A DNA stretch of 64,000 bases from Saccharopolyspora hirsuta (GCF_008630535.1 NZ_VWPH01000005.1:62001-126000), one strand, 5' to 3'; shown: positions 50,546 through 60,742, counted from the first letter of the stretch. Numbers and translations are program-made. The notes: generated from the sequence alone by a model not told the origin.

Positions 50546-51184
50546 TCAGGCCGGACGGGCCCGGCTGCTCAGCAGCTGCACCGCCAAACCCGCCAGCACC
50601 GCGCCCATGAAGTAGCGCTGCACCCGCAGCCACCCCGGCCGCCGCGCCAACAACCTCGCCACCGACCCGGCGGTAAGCACGATCAGCGCGTTCACCGACA
50701 CCGCCACCGCGATCTGCACCGCGCTGAGCACCAGGCTCTGCCCGGCCACCGAACCCCGCGCCGGATCGACGAACTGCGGCAACAACGACACGTAGAGCAC
50801 CGCGATCTTGGGATTGAGCAGATTCGTCACCAACCCCATCCCGAACAACCGGCCCGCCGAGTGCGCGGGCACCTGCGCCGGGGCGAACACCGACACCCCG
50901 CCCGGGCGCACCGCCTGCCACGCCAGCCACAGCAGGTAACCCGCCCCGGCCACCTGCACCGCCGTGTACAGCGCGGGCACCAGCGTGAACACCGCGGCGA
51001 TCCCGGCCGATGCCGCCGCAGCGTAGACCAGGAAGCCCACCGCGACCCCGGCCAGCGACACCAGACCGGCCCGGCGCCCCTGCGTCAACGACCGCGACAC
51101 CAGGTAGACCATGTTCGGCCCCGGCGTGAGCACCAGGCCCAGCGCCACCACCGCGATCCCCGTCACCGCACCGAAACCGACCAC
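50546..51184 (-). CDS. LysE/RhtB family exporter
   Basis: 212 residues, six hydrophobic segments. ALGLVLTPGPNMVYLVSRSL near residue 14 and GMGLVTNLLNPKIAVLYVSL near 115 are the LysE/RhtB signatures. Exports amino acids or small metabolites. GTG start with GGAGG upstream. Convergent with the YdeI-like gene, separated by a single base. Confidence 0.93.
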   Translation of the reverse strand: MVGFGAVTGIAVVALGLVLTPGPNMVYLVSRSLTQGRRAGLVSLAGVAVGFLVYAAAASAGIAAVFTLVPALYTAVQVAGAGYLLWLAWQAVRPGGVSVFAPAQVPAHSAGRLFGMGLVTNLLNPKIAVLYVSLLPQFVDPARGSVAGQSLVLSAVQIAVAVSVNALIVLTAGSVARLLARRPGWLRVQRYFMGAVLAGLAVQLLSSRARPA

Positions 51185-51261
51185 GCGCCACCTCCGCTCG
51201 TCCCGGTGACGCTAAGCGCCCCGCCCGCCAGCGCGAACGGCCAATCCCGCAGGACTGGCCC

Positions 51262-51936
51262 TCACCCGTAGGTCGGGTACTGCGGCCAGCCCTCGGGGCT
51301 GTCCTCCCAGTCCTGCTGGCGTCCGTAGACGGTGCGGTCCATGAACTGCGCCACCGGCAGCACCGCCTCGGTGCCGCGCGCGGTGGTCGCGTAGGTCAGG
51401 TAGGGCGTGCCGTCCTTGCGCAGGTAGTACGAGTAGCCGGGCAGCGGGCCTTCGCCGCCTTGCCCGTCCGGCCGCGTCCAACCCCAGTCGTGGTGGTAGG
51501 AGGTCCCGGCCGAGGAGACCCACAGGTGCTCCCAGCCCCGCTCGCGGCGGTAGGCCTCCAGCTTGTCGATCGGTGCCTGCGAGATCATCGCGAACGCGAT
51601 CCCCTCGTCCGCCAGCCGCCCCATGTCGGCGGGCAGGTTGTCCACCGCCCACGTGCAGCTCGGGCACCCCTCCTTCCAGTCCGGGGCGAACATCACGTTC
51701 TGCACCACCAGCAGGTAGTGGTCGCCGAACAACTCGGTCAACCGCACCGGGCCGCGCGGCCCGGTGAACACGTAGTCGGCGACCTCGACCATCGGCAGCC
51801 GCCGCCTGCTGGCCGCGACCCGGTCGTTGTGCCGGGTGACCTCCTTCTCCGCCGCCACCTGCTCGGCGAGCGCGGCCTCGAACCGGTCGCGGTCGACGAC
51901 CTCGGGTGCGGCCTGCGGCTGCTCGTGCTTGGACAC
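51262..51936 (-). CDS. DUF899 thioredoxin-like family protein
   Basis: 224 residues. A thioredoxin-like fold with EGCPSCTWAVDNLP near residue 90, whose CxxC lies at the active-site position, and VNQP-type partners such as AMISQAPIDKLEAYRRERGW. Highly aromatic C terminus (TYGRQQ, EGWPQYPTYG-like tail). DUF899 proteins are common in soil actinomycetes; their role is not known. GTG start after GGAGAGGAG. Confidence 0.88.
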   Translation of the reverse strand: MSKHEQPQAAPEVVDRDRFEAALAEQVAAEKEVTRHNDRVAASRRRLPMVEVADYVFTGPRGPVRLTELFGDHYLLVVQNVMFAPDWKEGCPSCTWAVDNLPADMGRLADEGIAFAMISQAPIDKLEAYRRERGWEHLWVSSAGTSYHHDWGWTRPDGQGGEGPLPGYSYYLRKDGTPYLTYATTARGTEAVLPVAQFMDRTVYGRQQDWEDSPEGWPQYPTYG

Positions 51937-52161
51937 GATGGGCTCCTCTCCACGCGCTGACCTGCCGGGCCGCGGTGGCGGCCCGCCGGTTGTGACCGCA
52001 CGCCCCGGTCGAACTCATCGCACCGCGCTCAACCCCTTCCGTGGTGCACCACCCCGGCTGTGGTGATCCCCCGGGAGGCTGAATCGGTCCCGCGGCCGGT
52101 CCACTGTGATCCGTGGCGGGCCCGCCGCAGCGCTTCGGCGCTGGGGATAGCATCCGGCTAG

Positions 52162-53181
<1,020 letters not shown>

Positions 53182-53190
53182 GCCAGACCG

Positions 53191-53229
53191 CTCGGGGCCG
53201 CACCTCCTGCAGCGAGGTGCGGCCCCGAG
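53191..53229 (+). terminator. 16-bp perfect hairpin after mdh
   Basis: CTCGGGGCCGCACCTC pairs with GAGGTGCGGCCCCGAG around a 7-nt loop. It lies between convergent mdh and sphingomyelinase-like genes and can serve both. Confidence 0.85.
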
Positions 53230-53236
53230 GTGCTTC

Positions 53237-54181
53237 CTAGGCCGGGTTGGCGAACACCGGGTAGTGGTCGGAGAAGTCGGTGTAGGTGTAGGTCTGGCCC
53301 CACGAGGTCACCGACCACTCCGGCGAGTGCACCGCGCGGGTCTCGGCGACCCACCGCTGCGCACCGTGCCCGGTCAGCGGCAGCACGTGGTCGAGCTGCT
53401 GGCCCGGCCAGCCCGGCGCCTGGTGGGCCGCGACCGAGTTGGTCGCCGGGTCGTAGGAGAAGGGGTGCCCGGTGGCCGCCGGTGCGGTCGCGCCCAGGGT
53501 GGCCAGCGCCGCGGTGAACTCCTCGGCGGTGGCGTCGATGTTGAGGTCCCCGGCCACGACCACCGCCTCGTCGGCGGGAATCGCCCGGTCCTGGACGAAC
53601 TTCGCGATCTCGGCCAGCTGACCGGCCCGCACGCCCGGCGCCCGGTCCCCGCAGGCCGGGTCGTCGGCCTGCAGGTGGGTGCCGATCACGTGCACCGGCC
53701 CGCTGGGCGAGTCGACGCGGGCGTAGGCGAAGCCCTTGTTGGAGGCCGCGTCCGCGCCGCACCCCGGCGGGAAGACGTACTGGACCCGCTCGGCCACCGG
53801 CCAGCGGCTGAGCACCGCCACGCCACCGTCCTCGGGCCGGGTGTCCGAATAGGACCCCAGCGTGGCGTCCCACCCGTCCCGGGAGCGCCCCAGCACCGGG
53901 GTCTGGTGCGGGTAGTCCCCGGCGAGGTTGGCCAGCAGGCGCTGCGAGGCCTCGTTGTCGAAGGCCTCCTGCACCACCACGACGTCCTGGCCCTTCAGCA
54001 CCCCTTCGGAGGCCAGCAGGTCGGCCCGTTCCAGCTGCCCCCAGTTCGGGTACAGCGAGCGCGGCAGCATGAACACGTTGTAGCTGGCGATCCGGGGCCC
54101 GTCCGCGTCGGCCGCGACCGACGGGGCGGCCACGCCGCTCAACGCCACCAGCAAAGACGTGAAAGCGATTCGTATCTTCAC
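53237..54181 (-). CDS. Secreted sphingomyelinase C-like phosphodiesterase
   Basis: 314 residues. Signal peptide to about residue 24, then a DNase I/exonuclease-endonuclease-phosphatase fold: RIASYNVFMLP (Asn35), VVVVQEAFDN (metal Glu72), IGTHLQADDPAC, VVVAGDLNID, QLDHVLPL and FSDHYPVFAN, the full catalytic set. The layout matches bacterial neutral sphingomyelinases (Mg2+-dependent phospholipase C). Two Cys pairs may form disulfides. GTG start; no clear ribosome-binding site. Confidence 0.87.
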   Translation of the reverse strand: MKIRIAFTSLLVALSGVAAPSVAADADGPRIASYNVFMLPRSLYPNWGQLERADLLASEGVLKGQDVVVVQEAFDNEASQRLLANLAGDYPHQTPVLGRSRDGWDATLGSYSDTRPEDGGVAVLSRWPVAERVQYVFPPGCGADAASNKGFAYARVDSPSGPVHVIGTHLQADDPACGDRAPGVRAGQLAEIAKFVQDRAIPADEAVVVAGDLNIDATAEEFTAALATLGATAPAATGHPFSYDPATNSVAAHQAPGWPGQQLDHVLPLTGHGAQRWVAETRAVHSPEWSVTSWGQTYTYTDFSDHYPVFANPA

Positions 54182-54288
54182 GGTGGATCATCATGCCCAC
54201 CCCGCAGCACCCTCCTCCACCACCTGGCGGAGAACGGCCGGGATCAATTCGGTTGCCACCGCTCGGGCCCGGCCAGCAGCATCAGCCC

Positions 54289-54828
54289 ATGAACCGTCCT
54301 GCCGAGCAGATCCCCCTGGAAACCGCGGTGCTGCGGCGCTGGCGCAGCACCGACCTGGCCGAGCTGCACCGCGTGGTCACCGAAGCCCTGCCCCACCTGC
54401 GCCCGTGGCTGCCGTGGGCGGCCGGGGACTACACCCTGGAATCAGCCGCGCAGTTCCTCCAGCAGTGCCAGGACAACTGGCACACCGGGAAGGCCTTCGC
54501 CTACGCCATCACCGTCGACGGCGCCATCGTCGGCTGCATCGCGCTGGAGCGCCGGATCGGCCCCACCGGCCTGGAGATCGGCTACTGGCTGCACCCCGGC
54601 CACACCGGCCGCGGCCTGGTCACCACCAGCACCGCCGCCCTGGCCGACCGAGCGCTGGCCCTGCCCGGCATCGACCACGTCGAGATCTGGCACGACGCGG
54701 CCAACACCGCCAGCCAGGCCGTCCCACAACGCCTCGGCTTCACCTGCGTCGACCGCCGCAGCCCGCCCCGCGAACCCGCCAGGCCCGGCGAAGCCGGCAT
54801 CGAGGTCGTCTGGCGGCTGACCCGCTGA
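54289..54828 (+). CDS. GNAT acetyltransferase, RimJ/RimL type
   Basis: 179 residues. ETAVLRRWRSTDLAELHRVV at the N terminus, LEIGYWLHPGHTGRGLVTTS (acetyl-CoA loop) near residue 90 and VEIWHDAANTASQAVPQRLG near 130 are typical of the RimJ/L branch. Unknown protein or small-molecule target. An upstream in-frame extension is Pro-rich and unlikely; the ATG at 54289 is used. Confidence 0.88.
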   Translation: MNRPAEQIPLETAVLRRWRSTDLAELHRVVTEALPHLRPWLPWAAGDYTLESAAQFLQQCQDNWHTGKAFAYAITVDGAIVGCIALERRIGPTGLEIGYWLHPGHTGRGLVTTSTAALADRALALPGIDHVEIWHDAANTASQAVPQRLGFTCVDRRSPPREPARPGEAGIEVVWRLTR

Positions 54829-54834
54829 CCGCGC

Positions 54835-55227
54835 TCAAGGCGCGGCCGGGCGATCACCCATCCGCGAGGGCTGCAGCAGCGAGAGCACGTTGCCGTCGGG
54901 ATCGGTGAACGACGTCGCCCGGCCCCACGGCATCTCCTGCACATCCCCGGCCTGCACCCCCGCCGCGCGCAGCTCGGCGACATCGGCGTCCACGTCGTCG
55001 GTGTGGAACTGCAGGTGCACCGGACCGCTGAGCTCCAAGCCGCCCACCGGGAAGTCCACCAGCACCACCCCGGACGGCGACCCGGGCGGGGCCACCATCA
55101 GGAACCGGCCGTGCGGCCCGGCCACGTCCACCACCAGCTCGAAACCGAGCACGTCGAGGTAGAAGTCCCGGGACTTGGCCTGATCGCTGACCGGAACGGA
55201 CACGAACTGCAGACGAGAGATGCGCAT
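54835..55227 (-). CDS. VOC/glyoxalase superfamily protein
   Basis: 130 residues, two beta-alpha-beta-beta-beta modules. QFVSVPVSDQAKSRDFYLDV, LGFELVVD, VHLQFHTDDVDADVAELRAA and TSFTDPDGNVLSLLQPS are VOC signatures with putative metal residues. Dioxygenase, isomerase or binding role possible. TTGTAG, 16 bp, TACGGT and 6 nt to the ATG form a leaderless promoter. Confidence 0.88.
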   Translation of the reverse strand: MRISRLQFVSVPVSDQAKSRDFYLDVLGFELVVDVAGPHGRFLMVAPPGSPSGVVLVDFPVGGLELSGPVHLQFHTDDVDADVAELRAAGVQAGDVQEMPWGRATSFTDPDGNVLSLLQPSRMGDRPAAP

Positions 55228-55255
55228 GACGACACCGTAGGCCGAATGCGCGCAC

Positions 55256-55714
55256 CTACAATTCGAACGCCAGGTGCGGCCGCGACCAGGTGATCTCGCC
55301 CTCCGGCGGCACCACGCCGACCCGCCGGGCACCCATCGCCAGGTAGAAGCCCTCCGACGGCGGGTGCGAGACCACGTGCAACCGCCGCAACCCCCGTGCG
55401 CGGGCCTGCTCGCAGGCATCGCTGATCAGCAACCGCCCCAGCCCGCGCCCCTGCGCCGCGCCGTCGACGAACATGAAGTCGACCTCGCCCTCACCGTCGG
55501 CGCCGCACCCCGGGACGATCACGGTGTGGAAGCCCAGCGGCGGCCCGTCACCGTCGCGCGCCACCCGCACCAGGTGCGCCGCGAGGTAGTCGGCATCGAT
55601 CCCCAGCTCGGCCACCATCACCCGGTAGCGCCCGTCGTAGGCGCTGCTGGTGCGCACGATCCGCGTCAGCTCCGCGCAGTCGCCGATCGTGGCGTCCTCC
55701 ACCCGCGTCGTCAT
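55256..55714 (-). CDS. GNAT family N-acetyltransferase
   Basis: 152 residues. DATIGDCAELTRIVRTS opening, VDFMFVDGAAQGRGLGRLLI with the QGRGLG acetyl-CoA loop near residue 88, and EGFYLAMGARRVG near 125. Unknown target. The ATG at 55714 is used; a GTG two codons earlier is possible. Confidence 0.88.
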   Translation of the reverse strand: MTTRVEDATIGDCAELTRIVRTSSAYDGRYRVMVAELGIDADYLAAHLVRVARDGDGPPLGFHTVIVPGCGADGEGEVDFMFVDGAAQGRGLGRLLISDACEQARARGLRRLHVVSHPPSEGFYLAMGARRVGVVPPEGEITWSRPHLAFEL

Positions 55715-55776
55715 GACCACCAGTCAACACCACCCCCACGACAGCGGGCGTTGGCCGTTCCGACGCCACGAACAGG

Positions 55777-55878
55777 TCACCACACCGACTCGATGGCCTC
55801 CTCCAGCGCCAGGATGCGGTGCGGTCCCGCGAGGTGGCGGGTGATGTAGCCGCGCGACAACGACACCCACGCCGCCAC
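55777..55878 (-). other. Short possible coding remnant (33 codons)
   Basis: In the gap after the amidohydrolase gene the minus strand reads VAAWVSLSRGYITRHLAGPH then RILALEEAIESVW and a stop. Codon bias looks coding-like, but there is no ribosome-binding site and no family that I recognise. It may be the remnant tail of a lost gene. Confidence 0.2.
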
Positions 55879-55885
55879 AGTGGGT

Positions 55886-57163
55886 CTAAAGCCAGGTCCG
55901 GGCGCGGTCGCCACCGGCCCGCCGCCACACCCGCTCCGCCGCGTCCTGCACCGCGTCGACCTCGACCAGCGGCGTCCCGCCGCGGCGGTGCACCGCGGTG
56001 CCGCCGATCATCGTCTCGATCACGTCGGCGCCGGTCGCGGCGAAGGCGATCACCTCGCGCACCGTCGACAGCGGTCCCTCCAGCACCGGCCGCAGGCCGG
56101 GCCGCTCCAGGTCGAGCACCACCAGGTCGGCGCGCTTGCCGACCTCCACGCTGCCGCGCTCGGACTCGCAGCCCAGCACCCGCGCACCGCCGAGGGTGGC
56201 CAGCTCGATCACCTCACCCCCGCGCAACGCACCCGGCCCGCCGACCGCGCGACTGAGCAGCGCGGCGGCGGTCAGCTCGCGCAGCACGTCCTCACCGCCC
56301 GCCCACGCCGCACCGTCGGTGCCCAGGCCGACCCGCACCCCGGCCTCGCGCAACGCCGCCAGCGGCGCGATGCCGTCACCGAGAAGCGCCTCCGAGGACG
56401 GTGTGACCACCACCGGGACGTCGTGGGCGGCCAGCAGCTCGACGTCCTCGTCCTCCACCGCCGTGCAGTGCACCGCGTAGAGGTGCTCCAGCAGCCCCAT
56501 CTCCCGGTAGTGCGCCACCGGTGTGCGGCCGGTGCGGGCGCGCATGTGCTCGTGGCGCTCGCGGGTCTCGCTGACGTGCGCGTGCACGCGTACCCCGAGC
56601 TCACCGGCCCAGGCCGCCAGCTCTCGCAGCGCCTCGTCGGTGTTGGCCGGGTCGTTCTCGTTGAGCCCGGCGAGCATCACCTCGGCGCCGGTGTCGCGCA
56701 CCCGCGCCAGGACCTCGCGCCAGCCGGGCTCGCCCGGATGCACCGCGACCACGCAGGGAAACCCGAGTTCGGCGGCCTGCCGGGCGGCGACTTCAGGGGC
56801 GAGGTACTCGTGCAGGCAGCCGCAGGTCGCACCCGAGCTCATCGTCTCGGCCAGCGCCAGCCGGGCGCCGAGCTGCAGCGCCTCGCGGTCGGCGCGCAAC
56901 GCCTCGTAGAGCCGCCCGACCAGCGGGCTTCGGTCGTTGTCGTCGATGGTGATCGAGGCCAGCGCGGTGCGCAGCAGCGCCGGGGTCGGGTGCAGGTGGG
57001 CGTTGGCCAGCCCGGGCAGCACCGCCCGGGTGGGCCGCACCGGCCTCCGGGTGCTGCGGTCGATGTGCGTGATGCGGCCGTTCGCCACAGCGATGTCGCC
57101 GACGAACGGATCATCACCGGCTCGGCCGCTGATCACCCACACGTCCCGCAGCACCCGTTCCAC
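55886..57163 (-). CDS. Amidohydrolase of the cytosine deaminase/chlorohydrolase group
   Basis: 425 residues, TIM-barrel amidohydrolase. Metal sites: NAHLHPTPALL near residue 54, VHAHVSETRERHEHM near 195, LYAVHCTAVEDED near 229 and GLGTDGAAWAGGED near 280; the C-terminal strand has GKRADLVVLDLERPGL. Members deaminate or dechlorinate heterocycles or hydrolyse ureido compounds. GTG at 57163 follows GGAGAGG. Divergent from a RidA gene, a pairing seen in amine or pyrimidine catabolism. Confidence 0.9.
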   Translation of the reverse strand: MERVLRDVWVISGRAGDDPFVGDIAVANGRITHIDRSTRRPVRPTRAVLPGLANAHLHPTPALLRTALASITIDDNDRSPLVGRLYEALRADREALQLGARLALAETMSSGATCGCLHEYLAPEVAARQAAELGFPCVVAVHPGEPGWREVLARVRDTGAEVMLAGLNENDPANTDEALRELAAWAGELGVRVHAHVSETRERHEHMRARTGRTPVAHYREMGLLEHLYAVHCTAVEDEDVELLAAHDVPVVVTPSSEALLGDGIAPLAALREAGVRVGLGTDGAAWAGGEDVLRELTAAALLSRAVGGPGALRGGEVIELATLGGARVLGCESERGSVEVGKRADLVVLDLERPGLRPVLEGPLSTVREVIAFAATGADVIETMIGGTAVHRRGGTPLVEVDAVQDAAERVWRRAGGDRARTWL

Positions 57164-57278
57164 AACCAGTCCTCTCCATCGACTGACCACTTCAGACTAT
57201 TGGGACGGGCAACCGGTTTTTCCCACGGCGAACGCGGAATCCCGGAACATCCCGGACGACGGGCGGTAGCGTCGTGGT

Positions 57279-57689
57279 GTGTCCAGCAAGATCCGCTTGC
57301 TTCGCAGCGCAGCACTGTCCGATGTGGCCGAATACGCCTACGGCGCCGTCGTGCCACCCGATTCCCAGCTGGTGTTCGCCGCAGGTGCCTGCCCGCTCGA
57401 CGAGGACGGGGTCACCGTCGCGGTCGGCGACTACGCGGGCCAGGCCCGCCAGATGATGCACAACCTGGAAACCGCTCTGGCCGAAGCCGGAGCCCGACTG
57501 TCCGATGTGGTCAAGACCACCGTCTACGTGGCCAGCAGCTCCCAGCAGGACCTGGTCGCGGCCTGGCAGGTGGTGCGCGACCACTTCGGCGACCACGACC
57601 CGCCCAGCACCCTGCTCGGCGTGACGGTCCTGGGCTACCACGACCAGCTCGTCGAGATCGACGCCGTGGCCGCCCTGAGCGCCAGCTGA
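57279..57689 (+). CDS. RidA family (YjgF/YER057c/UK114) protein
   Basis: 136 residues. YAYGAVVPPDSQLVFAAGAC, then QARQMMHNLETALAEAGARL, DVVKTTVYVASSSQQDLVAA and PPSTLLGVTVLGYHDQLVEI are family signatures; the Arg of the canonical active site (PARS-type) is replaced by PPSTLLGV, so classical imine deaminase activity is uncertain. TAGCGT 6 nt before the GTG suggests a leaderless mRNA. Confidence 0.88.
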   Translation: MSSKIRLLRSAALSDVAEYAYGAVVPPDSQLVFAAGACPLDEDGVTVAVGDYAGQARQMMHNLETALAEAGARLSDVVKTTVYVASSSQQDLVAAWQVVRDHFGDHDPPSTLLGVTVLGYHDQLVEIDAVAALSAS

Positions 57690-57727
57690 CCCCGCGGTGG
57701 TGCGCCGCTCCAGGCGCGCCACCGCCC

Positions 57728-58126
57728 TCAAGCGCTTGTCGAGCCTGGTGACGACGCATTCCGCAGGGCGGCCAACTGCTGTGCTGCGTTGGCTCGCTCG
57801 GCCCGCAAGCGTTCGGCGGAGTCGGCCCGCACCTTTCTCAGCTCCTCGGCCTGCTGCTGGCGCAGCCCGAGGAGCTCGGTGCGCTGACGGCGCACCTCGG
57901 CGCGCGCCTGCTCGGCCGCGCGTTCGAGGTCGGCACGCTGGGCCTGCGCCGCGCGCACCGCGTCCACCGCCCACTGCTGTCCGGCCTCGGCGACCTGCCG
58001 GTGGGCTTGCTCCTGTGCCGCACGGATCTCCGCAGCCGCGTCCGACTTGGCCCGCTCGATGGCCGTGCGCGCCGCGGCGATGGCGATCTCGGCTTCGCGG
58101 CGGGCGGTTTCGGCGTCCTTGTCCAC
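57728..58126 (-). CDS. Coiled-coil protein, charged Ala-rich
   Basis: 132 residues, nearly all helix: DAETARREAEIAIAAARTAI, then RAAQEQAHRQVAEAGQQWAV and RAEVRRQRTELLGLRQQQAE, with heptad-like spacing. No membrane segment. I do not recognise it. GTG at 58126 is used; the frame stays open upstream to an ATG at 58234, adding a Cys-containing segment (SRPCTASCAERARRERGE) that might be real. The 58127-58335 gap otherwise holds nothing obvious. Confidence 0.6.
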   Translation of the reverse strand: MDKDAETARREAEIAIAAARTAIERAKSDAAAEIRAAQEQAHRQVAEAGQQWAVDAVRAAQAQRADLERAAEQARAEVRRQRTELLGLRQQQAEELRKVRADSAERLRAERANAAQQLAALRNASSPGSTSA

Positions 58127-58335
58127 GGCCTCGCCCCGTTCTCTGCGGGCGCGCTCGGCGCACGATGCGGTGCACGGCCTGGAGGCCGCACCGGGACCAG
58201 TGATCGTAGCCAATCCGCCCCGCCCGGGGCGCATGTTGCGGATCGATCGCCCCGAACAGGGCCCAGCACCTCGCCGCACATCCGGCTCGGGGACAATCGG
58301 GGGCAACCCGCACGCCCACCTGGAGCACATCCGCG

Positions 58336-59157
58336 TTGTCCCGCCAGAACCCCACCCCGGCCGATCTCGGGCTGCACGCCGACTGCGGCAGCTGCTTCGG
58401 GCTGTGCTGCGTGGCCCTGCCCTTCTCCGCCTCGGCGGGTTTCGCCGTCGACAAGGACGCCGGGACGCCGTGCACCAACCTGCTGGCCGACTTCTCCTGC
58501 GGCATCCACGCCCAGCTGCGGGAGAAGGGCTTCTCCGGGTGCACGGTCTTCGACTGCTTCGGCGCCGGGCAGAAGGTCTCCCAGCTGACCTTCGGCGGCC
58601 GCGACTGGAGGCAGGAGCCCCAGCGCTCCGGGCGGATGTTCAGCGCCTTCGCCGTGATGCGCCAGCTGCACGAACTGCTGTGGTACCTGGCCGACGCGCT
58701 CACCCGCCCCGCCGCCGGTCCGGTGCACGCCGACCTGCGCCGGGCGCTGCGGGACACCGACGAGCTCACCCGCGGTGACGCCGATCAGGTGGCCGCCATC
58801 GATGTCGCCGCCGTGCGCCAGGACGTCAACACCTTGCTGGTGCGCACCAGCGAACTGGTCCGCGCCGAGGTCGGCGGCCGCACCGAGAACCACCGCGGCG
58901 CCGACCTCATCGGCGCCTCGATGCGCGGCGCTCGGCTGCGGGGCGCGACCCTGCGCGGGGCGCTGCTGATCGCCGCCGACCTGCGCGGGGCGGATCTGCG
59001 CTCGGCCGATGTCATCGGCGCCGACTTCCGCGACACCGACCTGCGCGGAGCCGACCTCACCGACGTGCTGTTCCTCACCCAGGCCCAGGTCAACGCCGCC
59101 AAGGGCGACGGGACCACGACGATCCCGGCCGGGTTGGACCGCCCCGCGCACTGGTGA
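58336..59157 (+). CDS. Pentapeptide-repeat protein with N-terminal Cys cluster
   Basis: 273 residues. The N terminus has C17, C20, C24 and C25 (DCGSCFGLCC) with further Cys at about 46, 55, 68 and 74, a pattern like metal-binding YkgJ-type domains. The C-terminal third is pentapeptide repeats, A(D/S)LRG-type (GADLIGASMRGARLRGATLR, continuing to about residue 245), which fold as a right-handed quadrilateral helix. Some relatives mimic DNA and protect gyrase. TTG start at 58336 with GGAG upstream. Confidence 0.85.
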   Translation: MSRQNPTPADLGLHADCGSCFGLCCVALPFSASAGFAVDKDAGTPCTNLLADFSCGIHAQLREKGFSGCTVFDCFGAGQKVSQLTFGGRDWRQEPQRSGRMFSAFAVMRQLHELLWYLADALTRPAAGPVHADLRRALRDTDELTRGDADQVAAIDVAAVRQDVNTLLVRTSELVRAEVGGRTENHRGADLIGASMRGARLRGATLRGALLIAADLRGADLRSADVIGADFRDTDLRGADLTDVLFLTQAQVNAAKGDGTTTIPAGLDRPAHW

Positions 59158-60628
59158 TCAGCCGTTGTCCGGCCGCAGCAGCGTGATCGCGACGAGGCCC
59201 AAACCGGCCAGCACCACCGCGCCGATGATCCCCACGACGTTGATCCCGCTGGTGAAGGCCTGCTGGGCGGCCTCGAGCACACCGGCCGGGTGCTGCTCGG
59301 CCAGCGCCCCGGCGAGGGTCTCCCCGGCAGATGCCGGTGCCCCCGACATCTGCGCCTGGTAGATGGCCGTGACGATCGTGCCCATCACCGCCACGCCGAG
59401 TCCGACGCCGAGCTCACCGCTGGTCTCCGACAGCGCCGCGGCCGCCCCGGTGCGCTCCGGCGGGGCGCTGCCCACGACCAGGTCGGTGGTCAGCACGCCC
59501 ATCGGGCTCAACCCGGCGCTGACCAGCGCGGTGGCCAGAACCGCCGCGAGCACCGAGCTGCCGTCGAGGACGGTGAACAGCGCGAATCCCGCCACCGAGA
59601 GCACCGCACCGGCCGCGATCGTCCGGGCCGGGCCCCACCGCCGCGCCACCAGCGGCGCCAGCAGCGAAACACCGGCCGAAGCCACGGCCACCACCGTCAG
59701 CCCCATCCCGGTCCGCAGCGGCGAGAGCCCGGCCACGCCCTGCAGGAACTGCGGCACGAGGTAGAACACGCCGTTGGTCACCAGCAGCCCCATCAGCAGC
59801 AGCACCAGCGCCGTGCTGAAGGTCCGGTTGTTGAACAGCCGCACGTCCACCAGAGGGTCGGCCAGGCACCGCTGACGGCGCACGAAGACGATCCCGATGA
59901 CCGCCCCGGCGCCCAGCGCCACCAGCGGCACGAGCCCGGGACCGCGGTGGGCGATCTCCTTGAACCCGTAGATCACCGGCACGATCGTCAGCAGCGACAG
60001 CAGCACGCTGACCGGGTCCAGCCGACCCGCCTCGCGCGGCCGGTGCTCGGGCAGCAGCCACGGCCCGAGCAGCAGCACCAGCGCCATCACCGGCACGGCC
60101 AGCAGGAACACCGAGCCCCACCAGAAGGCCTCCAACAGGATCCCGCCGATGAGCGGGCCGATCGCCACACCCGCGGTGAACGTCGTCATCCACACCGCGA
60201 TCGCCACCGACCGCTGGGCGGGATCGGTGAACATGGTGCGGATCAGCGCCAGCGTGGAGGGCATCAGGGTCGCCCCGGTGATCCCCAGCAGCGCGCGGGC
60301 GGCGATGAGCAGCTCGGCGCTGGGGGGCGAACGCGGCCAGCGCCGAGGCCGCCGCGAAGGCCGCCGAGCCGATCAGCAGCAGTCGGCGGCGGCCGATCCG
60401 GTCGCCCAGGGTGCCCATCGTGACCAGGAAACCGGCGATGAGGAACCCGTAGGCGTCCATGATCCACAGCGCCTGGGTGCTGGTCGGGCGCAGGTCGGCG
60501 GTCAGGTGCGGCGCGGCGAGGTAGAGCACGCTGACGTCCATGGCCAGCACCAGCAGCGGCAGCGCGAGCACGGCCAGCCCGGCCCACTCCCGCGCACCGG
60601 CGCGTCTTGTCGTCACGTCGAGAGCCAT
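59158..60628 (-). pseudogene. DHA2 (QacA/EmrB) MFS exporter gene with frameshift
   Basis: Read with one correction, a 14-helix exporter of about 489 residues. The N-terminal part (LAMDVSVLYLAAPHLTADLR; MDAYGFLIAGFLVTMGTLGD) runs to ALAAFAP, and the rest continues in another frame from SAELLIAARALLGITGATLM to the end. One extra C in a six-C run (GGGGGG at 60322-60327 on the plus strand) explains the shift. Either sequencing error or a true homopolymer mutation. The ATG is 14 bp from a MerR-like dyad promoter. Confidence 0.8.
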
Positions 60629-60642
60629 GCGCCGATGCTCGA

Positions 60643-60665
60643 ACTTCGACCTATCTCGAAGTCAA
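60643..60665 (-). promoter_or_regulatory. MerR-type promoter with dyad spacer
   Basis: On the minus strand TTGACT is followed by a 19-bp spacer and GAGCAT; ACTTCGA-gatagg-TCGAAGT is a perfect dyad overlapping the -35 and filling the spacer. A long spacer with a central dyad is the mark of MerR-family activated promoters. It drives the DHA2 exporter gene. Confidence 0.5.
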
Positions 60666-60742
60666 GGTGGAATATCCGCACCGGCCGCGACGTTCGGACA
60701 CCCCCGGCGCGGCGCCGAGCGGGTGGCTGGCAAGATCGCCGG

